From contig DASSHC010000429.1 in NCBI GenBank assembly GCA_035693105.1, positions 1 through 10,667 on the forward strand: a DNA stretch of 10,667 nucleotides, in the 5' to 3' direction. This DNA comes from DASSHC01 sp035693105. Lineage in GTDB: Bacteria; Chloroflexota; Chloroflexia; Thermomicrobiales; Thermomicrobiaceae. Position numbers and translations under genes: made by a program. Below the pieces are notes generated by a model. It made no database searches, was not told where the DNA came from, and worked only from the letters and a program-made list of their open reading frames with translations. The first letter of the stretch is position 1, and each line of letters starts with the position of its first letter. Shown here in pieces: positions 6,189 through 10,667 of the stretch.

Positions 6189-7367
6189 CTAGGGATTCTT
6201 GGGTTTGCGCCGCCGCTTGCCGAAGATCATCTCGCCGGCCAGCGCGGCGGCGACCAGCCCTAGCGCGGCCAGCTTGGTCAGCCAGGATGAGGTGCGCCGT
6301 TTCGGCTTGCTCGGATTCTGTGGCTCGGGGCCGGCAGCGGTGGCTGCGCGGCCCGGGAGAGCTGCCACTGGGTGGTGTTCCGGGCCGAGCAGGCCCATCG
6401 CCCTGGCACGCTGGTACACCTCGTCGTGCACCGGCGGTGGCTGGTGCTGGCGCTCGGCCAGGAAGCGAATCAGTGTCGGGTCGTAGTGCTCTTGCAAGAC
6501 GGCGTTGATCTCGACGCCGACGATGAAGATGATGCCGGTGATGTAGAGGAAGAACAGGAAGACGATCACGCTGCCGAGCGCGCCGTAGGCGCTGCCGGGG
6601 CTGCCCACCGCCAGGTAGAGGCGAAAGCCGAAGATGGCGGCCAGCCAGAGGATCGCGGCCGCGATCGCGCCCGGCCAGACCCAGCGAAACGACTGGCGCA
6701 CGTTCGGCGCGGTGTAGTAGAGGAGCGCCAGCAGCAGGACCACCAGCAGCACGGCCGCCGGCCAGAGGAAGATATTCCAGAGGGTGCTGAAGAGATGGCC
6801 CAGGCCGACCAGTCCGGCGATCCAGTCGCCGATACGCCGTCCGAAGACGAGGGCCACGAAGGCGAGCACCATGCCGAGCCCCACCAGCAGCGTCAGGCCG
6901 ATCTGCAGCCCGTAGCGCCGCACGATCGAGCGGCCGTCCTCGATCTCGTAGGTGCGGTTGAAGGCCGCGATCAGGGCGCCGATGCCGCCGCCCGCGCCGT
7001 AGAGCGCCAGGATCACCGAGAGCGCCAGGCCCACGGAGATCGCGCCGGTGCCGGCCTGGGACACGGCGTGGTCGACGAGCTGGGTAAGCACCTGCTGCAT
7101 CGAACCGGGAGCGTGGTCGGTGATCGCGCTGCGCAGATTCTCGACGACCGGGACGCTGAAGACGTTGTTCAGCAGCCCGGCTAGCGCCACGATCAGCACC
7201 AGCAGCGGCGGGATGGCGAAGATCAGGTTGTAGGCGACCCGCTGCGCCAGCCCGGTGACCTGGTCGTGCTGGAACTGATGCACCAGCTCCTTGAAGAATC
7301 CGGTCAGCGAGAGACCGCCGGTTCTTCTCGCCTCCACCGCCGTGCCCCCCGCCGCCCTGGTCGCCAT
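6189..7367 (-). CDS. YihY/UPF0761-family (formerly ribonuclease BN-like) integral membrane protein
   Basis: This 392-residue polytopic inner-membrane protein has the family's six-helix core, roughly 46-68, 110-133, 152-176, 196-218, 231-252 and 263-288. Family hallmarks are VAYNLIFAIPPLLVL (44-58), YTAPNVRQSFRWVWPGA (218-234), YGALGSVIVFLFFLY (261-275) and GVEINAVL (284-291). The historical ribonuclease BN label for this family is a misassignment, and the true function remains unclear. An unusual C-terminal extension of about 90 residues has a Pro/Ala linker and then a seventh hydrophobic stretch (361-383) followed by the basic tail GKRRRKPKNP. The ATG at 7367 has AGGGGGG six bases upstream. 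An upstream in-frame ATG at 7463 lacks such a site and would add a charged N-terminus. It is convergent with the hydrolase gene, with no hairpin terminator between them. Confidence 0.92.
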   Translation of the reverse strand: MATRAAGGTAVEARRTGGLSLTGFFKELVHQFQHDQVTGLAQRVAYNLIFAIPPLLVLIVALAGLLNNVFSVPVVENLRSAITDHAPGSMQQVLTQLVDHAVSQAGTGAISVGLALSVILALYGAGGGIGALIAAFNRTYEIEDGRSIVRRYGLQIGLTLLVGLGMVLAFVALVFGRRIGDWIAGLVGLGHLFSTLWNIFLWPAAVLLVVLLLALLYYTAPNVRQSFRWVWPGAIAAAILWLAAIFGFRLYLAVGSPGSAYGALGSVIVFLFFLYITGIIFIVGVEINAVLQEHYDPTLIRFLAERQHQPPPVHDEVYQRARAMGLLGPEHHPVAALPGRAATAAGPEPQNPSKPKRRTSSWLTKLAALGLVAAALAGEMIFGKRRRKPKNP

Positions 7368-7515
7368 GCCGCACCCCCCTCGCTCGTGCCGTGACGCGAT
7401 TCTCGCACGGGCACGATAGCCCGCGGTTCGTTCTGAATCCGGGGGAGGCACGGGCCGTGCCAACCGTGGTTGGTGGGTGACGATGCGGCCAGCGACAAGA
7501 CCGTGCGTACGTGAG

Positions 7516-7636
7516 GACGGATCCCTCGACTGCGCTCGGGATGACCGGGGTATTGAGGGGCCTACCGGACGAGGCGGATCGTCCCCGTCCGCCCCGTACT
7601 CCCCCTGTCATCCCGACCGAAGTGGAGGGATCCGTC
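7516..7636. repeat. large inverted repeat (palindromic intergenic element)
   Basis: A 30-base left arm (7516-7545, beginning GACGGATCCCTCGACTGCGC) and a right arm (7607-7636, ending GGAGGGATCCGTC) are inverted copies identical at 27 of 30 positions. A centre of 61 bases carries a small inner hairpin, GGCGGA (7573-7578) with TCCGCC (7588-7593). It lies in the 409-base gap upstream of the YihY-family gene and has no coding capacity. The arm sequence resembles GATCCCTCGACT-type dispersed repeats I remember from several GC-rich bacterial genomes, but copy number here cannot be judged. The rest of 7368-7776 holds a terminator at 7722-7747 and nothing else I can support. Confidence 0.75.
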
Positions 7637-7721
7637 GTGGGGTGGCACGCAAGGAAGGTCGGCGGGATGTCACCCGGACTGAGCGGCCTCGAACACCCTT
7701 GGAGCTCCCGAGTTCCAATGA

Positions 7722-7747
7722 GGACGCCCGGCCGAAGCCGGGCGCCC
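7722..7747 (-). terminator. UUCG-loop hairpin terminator for the BON-domain gene
   Basis: On the minus strand this is an 11-pair stem, GGGCGCCCGGC with GCCGGGCGUCC including one G-U pair, closed by the extra-stable loop C(UUCG)G. It begins 30 bases after the stop codon of the BON-domain gene. The G-U wobble and the UUCG loop exist only in the minus-strand transcript, which supports that orientation. The downstream tail is not a clean U run, so termination may be incomplete or assisted by a factor. Confidence 0.65.
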
Positions 7748-7776
7748 GTCGTGTCCCTGGGGCTCAGCGCCGCCGG

Positions 7777-8454
7777 CTAGTGCGTCGACGTAGTTTGCTG
7801 GCTCTGCTGGGACTGCTGACCCTGCTGCTGCTGTTGCTGCTGGATCTTGAGCTGGTTGGTGACGTCCTTGACGCCCGGGACCGAGTCGGTCACCTGCTCC
7901 GCCGTGCGCTTCGCCTGGCGCGAATCCACCGTGCCGGTAAGCGTGACCACGCCGTTGCTGACGTTGACGTCGATGTTCGAGGCGTCGAGGTGGCCGTGCT
8001 GGGTCAGGTGGCTGCGGACCTCGTCGTCGATGTGCTGGTCGGAGCGCTTCGGGCCCTTGCCGGTGTGCGGGCCGGGCTGCATCATCTGCTGCTGCGCACT
8101 CCTGCCCTGCGTGCCGGATCGCTGGCCCTGCTGGGACTGCTGGGACTGCTGGCCCGGTTGCCCGTAGGTGCCGAAGCCGGCGCCGGGGATGATCCAGGCC
8201 TCGGTCAGCTCGTAGTCCTCGGTCATCGGCCCGCCGAAGCCATAGGCTCCGTACGTTCCGAACTGGCCGTACTGGCCGAAGCCCTGGCCGTAGTTCCCGA
8301 ACTGATTGCTCTGGCCCCGACCCTGGTTCATGCTCATGCTGCCCCCCTGATGGCTCTGGCCCCGGCTTGATCGCCGGCCCTGCCGGCCGTAGCTGCCGAA
8401 GCCCTGGTTGCTGCCATAATTGCCGAACTGGGCGTTGTTGGTCGGATTCTGCAT
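7777..8454 (-). CDS. BON-domain protein with Gly/Gln/Tyr/Asn-rich low-complexity N-terminus
   Basis: This 225-residue protein has three parts. Residues 1-130 are low complexity, rich in G, Q, N, Y, F and S, with repeats such as FGNYG (at 10 and 52), GSYG, GQYGQFGTYGAYGFG (60-74) and QQSQQSQQ (102-109). One more ordinary segment, EDYELTEAWIIPG (79-91), interrupts them. Residues about 138-204 form a BON domain, with DASNIDVNVSNGVVTLTGTV (157-176) and VPGVKDVTNQLKI (192-204), the fold of OsmY-like proteins. A polyglutamine tail (205-211) and a second QQSQQSQQ (213-220) follow. No signal peptide or membrane segment is seen, so it is predicted cytoplasmic. The ATG at 8454 is chosen because GGGAGGG lies just upstream. 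In-frame codons back to 8565 look untranslated. It is followed by a terminator. The BON call is firm, the biological role unknown. Confidence 0.85.
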   Translation of the reverse strand: MQNPTNNAQFGNYGSNQGFGSYGRQGRRSSRGQSHQGGSMSMNQGRGQSNQFGNYGQGFGQYGQFGTYGAYGFGGPMTEDYELTEAWIIPGAGFGTYGQPGQQSQQSQQGQRSGTQGRSAQQQMMQPGPHTGKGPKRSDQHIDDEVRSHLTQHGHLDASNIDVNVSNGVVTLTGTVDSRQAKRTAEQVTDSVPGVKDVTNQLKIQQQQQQQGQQSQQSQQTTSTH

Positions 8455-8578
8455 CGGCCCTCCCGTGATGACGTCGCGAATCGTGGTCGCGGTGCCCCGA
8501 ATTTGGGCCCGCTCCACCCCCGACACGACCTGTGCGGGTTCGATACATAGCGCCGCACAATCCATACCGATGTGGGCG

Positions 8579-9877
8579 CTAGTCTGGGTGTACGGACAAT
8601 GTTTCGGCGGGGCGGAGGAGCCGGCGCAGCGCCCAGGCGATGATCAGCAGCATCACCAACTCGCGCAGCACCATGGCGTCCCAGGCGGGCTGGGTATAGA
8701 CCCAGGTAGCGCCCGCCGGGAAGCCACGGATATCGAGGTAGAGGCCGGTCCAGGTGGTGGCGTAGAAGAGGAGATCGACCCCGGCGAAGGCCGCCGCCAG
8801 CAGCGGCGGCGCGCCCGCCAGGGCCAGCAGGGCGGCCAGCCAGAGCGAGTACTGCGGGCTGTAGATCTTGTTGATGAAGAGGAACCAGGTGATGAGCGCG
8901 ACCACCGCGGGCAGCATCAGATCGTGCCGGGGGTGGGCGCCGCGCGCCGCGGCCTGGGTCATGACCAGCAGCACCGTGCCGAGGCCGATGATCAGCAGCA
9001 GGCCGCTGGCGAAGTTGATCGCGGCGGTGGAGATGTTGATGCCGTAGACACCGAAGAGGTTCCAGAAGTTGGCGCTGTAGGGGGTGATCGGGCGGTTGGC
9101 GTTGAAGCGGAAGAAGTAGAGCCAGGCCGGGCGCAAGGCCAGCCCGGCCGGCCCGCGCGTCAGCGCGAAGGGCCCGTTGATCGCGATCGTCGCCAGACCG
9201 AAGGTGACCATCAGCGCCGCGGCATCCCAGCGCCGGCCGCGCAGCAGCCGCTCGTAGACGACCACCGGCAGCATCACGATGGGGAAGAACTTGGTCCAGA
9301 CCGCCACCGCCAGCAGCAGCCCGCCCCAGCCGTCGCGCCGGCGCTCGAGGAGCAGGAGCGCGGCGACCATCAAGAGCACGCCGAACATGTCCCAGTTGAG
9401 CAGGACATAGAGCGCCAGCGTGGGCGAGAGGGCCAGCAGCCAGGGGTTGCCGCGCGGGAAGCGGCCGATCAGCCAGACGGTCAGCAGCGCGGCGGCACCG
9501 AGCAGCAGCGCGCTCGTCAGGAAGTAGGCGACCATGCTGCCGTGGACGAAGCTGAGCAGCCAGATCAGCAGCCCGGTGCCCACCGGATACTCGAGCGCGT
9601 AGCCGATGTAGGGGAGCGGGTGGTGCCAGAGGTGGTCGCGGAAGTAGAGCGAGGGGATGTCGGAGTAGGCGCCCAGGTAGCGAATGATGTAGTCGAGGAA
9701 GCGGCGTTCATCGGCCGGACCGGCGTAGTCCAGCACCTGCCGGTGCAGCACCAGCCCTAGCAGCACCAGGGCCAGCGCGGCGAGGATCGCCCTGCCCGAG
9801 TCCGCGCGCCAGCGCGTGTGTCGCCGAGGGATGCTCGTCACCTCTTCTCGGCCGGCGATGAGCCGCGCGTGGTTCAT
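8579..9877 (-). CDS. GT87/DUF2029-like polytopic glycosyltransferase (GT-C fold)
   Basis: This 432-residue membrane protein has about ten hydrophobic segments, the first at 30-45 after a basic cytoplasmic N-terminus. It resembles GT-C enzymes of the GT87 group, which use polyprenyl-phosphate sugars to glycosylate lipid or wall substrates on the outer face of the membrane. Supporting motifs are YSDIPSLYF (71-79), whose aspartate sits where the family's catalytic acid is expected, EYPVGTGLL (96-104), NWDMFGVLL (161-169), WTKFFPIVMLP (194-204) and NKIYSPQYSLWL (336-347). Length and topology are normal. The ATG at 9877 has a modest GGGAG site upstream. The gene reads toward the BON-domain gene across a 124-base gap with no clear hairpin, so partial read-through is possible. 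Sugar and acceptor are unknown. Confidence 0.85.
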   Translation of the reverse strand: MNHARLIAGREEVTSIPRRHTRWRADSGRAILAALALVLLGLVLHRQVLDYAGPADERRFLDYIIRYLGAYSDIPSLYFRDHLWHHPLPYIGYALEYPVGTGLLIWLLSFVHGSMVAYFLTSALLLGAAALLTVWLIGRFPRGNPWLLALSPTLALYVLLNWDMFGVLLMVAALLLLERRRDGWGGLLLAVAVWTKFFPIVMLPVVVYERLLRGRRWDAAALMVTFGLATIAINGPFALTRGPAGLALRPAWLYFFRFNANRPITPYSANFWNLFGVYGINISTAAINFASGLLLIIGLGTVLLVMTQAAARGAHPRHDLMLPAVVALITWFLFINKIYSPQYSLWLAALLALAGAPPLLAAAFAGVDLLFYATTWTGLYLDIRGFPAGATWVYTQPAWDAMVLRELVMLLIIAWALRRLLRPAETLSVHPD

Positions 9878-9926
9878 CCGTGCTCCCGCTCGCTCTCACC
9901 TGGCAGAGGCGTCGTCGTACGAATAT

Positions 9927-10062
9927 GTAGGGGCAGACCCCTGTGTCTGCCCTCGTGGATGGCCCGCACCTCTTCGTCTGTTGCCCACGTTGCCCCATGT
10001 GCCCGTTGCCGGTCCGTAGGGCAACGTGGGCGGCTCCGTTCGCCACGGTGGGCCGCCCCTAC
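9927..10062. repeat. BIME-like palindromic repeat, copy B
   Basis: This 136-base relative of the element at 3053-3179 has the same perfect inverted ends, GTAGGGGC (9927-9934) and GCCCCTAC (10055-10062), and the same left-arm pattern. Its left hairpin is an 8-bp stem, GGGCAGAC/GTCTGCCC (9931-9938 with 9945-9952), with a 6-base loop. Internally it has a perfect 13-bp inverted repeat, GCCCACGTTGCCC (9983-9995) with GGGCAACGTGGGC (10019-10031), which copy A lacks. It lies 22 bases beyond the stop of the arginase-family gene and upstream of the GT87-like gene, in the same orientation relative to its neighbours as copy A. No ORF is supported within it. Confidence 0.8.
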
Positions 10063-10084
10063 AGACAGGTGCGGCGGCGGCCCC

Positions 10085-10667
10085 TCAGCGTACCGTCTCG
10101 CCCAGGGCGCGGGCCAGCAGCGCGGCGGCCAGGCGCGTGCTGGCGCCCGTAGGATCGAGCGTGGGGTCCAGCTCGACCACGTCGAGCGAGCGGACCGGCA
10201 GCTCGGCCGCCCGCAGCCGCCGGATGACGCGCGCCAGCTCGCGTGCCGTCAGCCCGCCCCAGTGCCGGCTGCCGGTGCCCGGCATCACCTGCTCGTTGAG
10301 CACGTCGACATCGAGACTGACGTGCAGGGCGTCGGCGCCCGAGCGCGCGATGTTGCAGGCGATCCGCTCCAGCGCCGCGTCCAGCCTCAGCGCGTCGATG
10401 TCGTCGACGGTCACGGCCTGGATCTCGCCCTCGGCGATCCAGGCGCGCTCGCCGGGATCGAGCAGGCAGAGGCCGAACAGGTAGGCGTCTTCGGGGCGCA
10501 CCTTGGGCGCGGGGCCGGCCAGTTGGGTCAGTGCGCGCGGGCCGCGCCCGAGGCTGGCGCCCAGGATCATGCCGTGGATGCGGCCGGAGGGGCTGACTTC
10601 GGGCCAGTTGAGGTCGGCGTGGGCGTCGATCCAGAGCACGGCCAGGCGCTCGGCGGCGCGCGCCGCC
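10085..10667 (-). CDS. arginase/ureohydrolase-family protein, 5' end outside the window
   Basis: The visible 193 residues are the C-terminal two thirds of an arginase-family binuclear manganese hydrolase, which releases urea or a related amide from a guanidino or formimino compound. Counted from the first full codon, the manganese motif DAHAD lies at 14-18 (D14, H16, D18). SPSGRIHGM follows (25-33), and the second metal motif SLDVD (117-121) keeps both aspartates. PGTG, GGLT and the ending SLDVVELDPTLDP, with glutamate E165, also match. The first metal histidine (GGDH-type) would be upstream, outside the window. Compared with arginases, the asparagine of SGN is arginine, and the usual LDP after the second motif is LNE, so the substrate may not be L-arginine. 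The frame remains open to the edge, so an internal GTG at 10639 is not taken as the start. The gene is followed by a repeat that may act as terminator. Confidence 0.9.
   Translation of the reverse strand, partial: AARAAERLAVLWIDAHADLNWPEVSPSGRIHGMILGASLGRGPRALTQLAGPAPKVRPEDAYLFGLCLLDPGERAWIAEGEIQAVTVDDIDALRLDAALERIACNIARSGADALHVSLDVDVLNEQVMPGTGSRHWGGLTARELARVIRRLRAAELPVRSLDVVELDPTLDPTGASTRLAAALLARALGETVR

Noticed and set aside
7477..8370. A plus-strand frame with leucine-rich stretches resembling membrane segments.
   Set aside because: It covers the palindromic repeat, the terminator and the antisense of the BON gene. The Leu runs are CTG codons opposite CAG glutamine codons.
8420..9760. A plus-strand frame of 446 codons rich in Gln, Glu and Arg.
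   Set aside because: It is the antisense shadow of the GT87-like membrane protein. Charged low-complexity translation is typical opposite hydrophobic GC-rich genes.

Overview
The window is about 10.7 kb of GC-rich bacterial chromosome with nine complete protein genes and one gene cut by the right edge. The probable source is a member of Chloroflexota, perhaps Thermomicrobia-like. This placement is an inference from base composition, gene content and the style of the intergenic palindromic repeats. No rRNA, tRNA, CRISPR array, transposase or phage gene was seen.

Layout. 227-727 (+) encodes a DinB-family protein behind a good sigma-70-type promoter at 84-112. It converges on and overlaps a minus-strand operon, read from 2881 down to 702: an SDR oxidoreductase, a QueA-like protein (ATGA overlap) and a VOC/glyoxalase protein (gap of 3 bases). 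A 361-base gap follows, holding a BIME-like palindromic repeat. Next is a two-component system on the minus strand: a GAF-containing NarL-type sensor kinase (5071-3881) coupled by a GTGA overlap to its LuxR-type response regulator (3884-3243). The divergent gap 5072-5221 leads to a plus-strand M14-type AstE/AspA-like zinc hydrolase (5222-6184), which converges on a YihY/UPF0761 membrane protein (7367-6189).

The gap 7368-7776 holds a large inverted repeat (7516-7636) and a UUCG-loop terminator (7722-7747) for the next gene, a BON-domain protein with a Gly/Gln/Tyr/Asn-rich low-complexity N-terminus (8454-7777). Upstream of it lie a GT87-like polytopic glycosyltransferase (9877-8579), a second copy of the BIME-like repeat (9927-10062), and the 3' part of an arginase-family gene (10667-10085).

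How the genes work together. Two tight units can be read directly from the spacing: the SDR/QueA-like/VOC operon and the kinase/regulator pair. The other genes look like independent housekeeping or accessory functions. No large novel system is obvious. The points most worth following are the FUS-like low-complexity BON protein, the divergent QueA homologue in its coupled operon, the cysteine cluster in the sensor GAF domain, and the repeat family made of paired inverted hairpin units.
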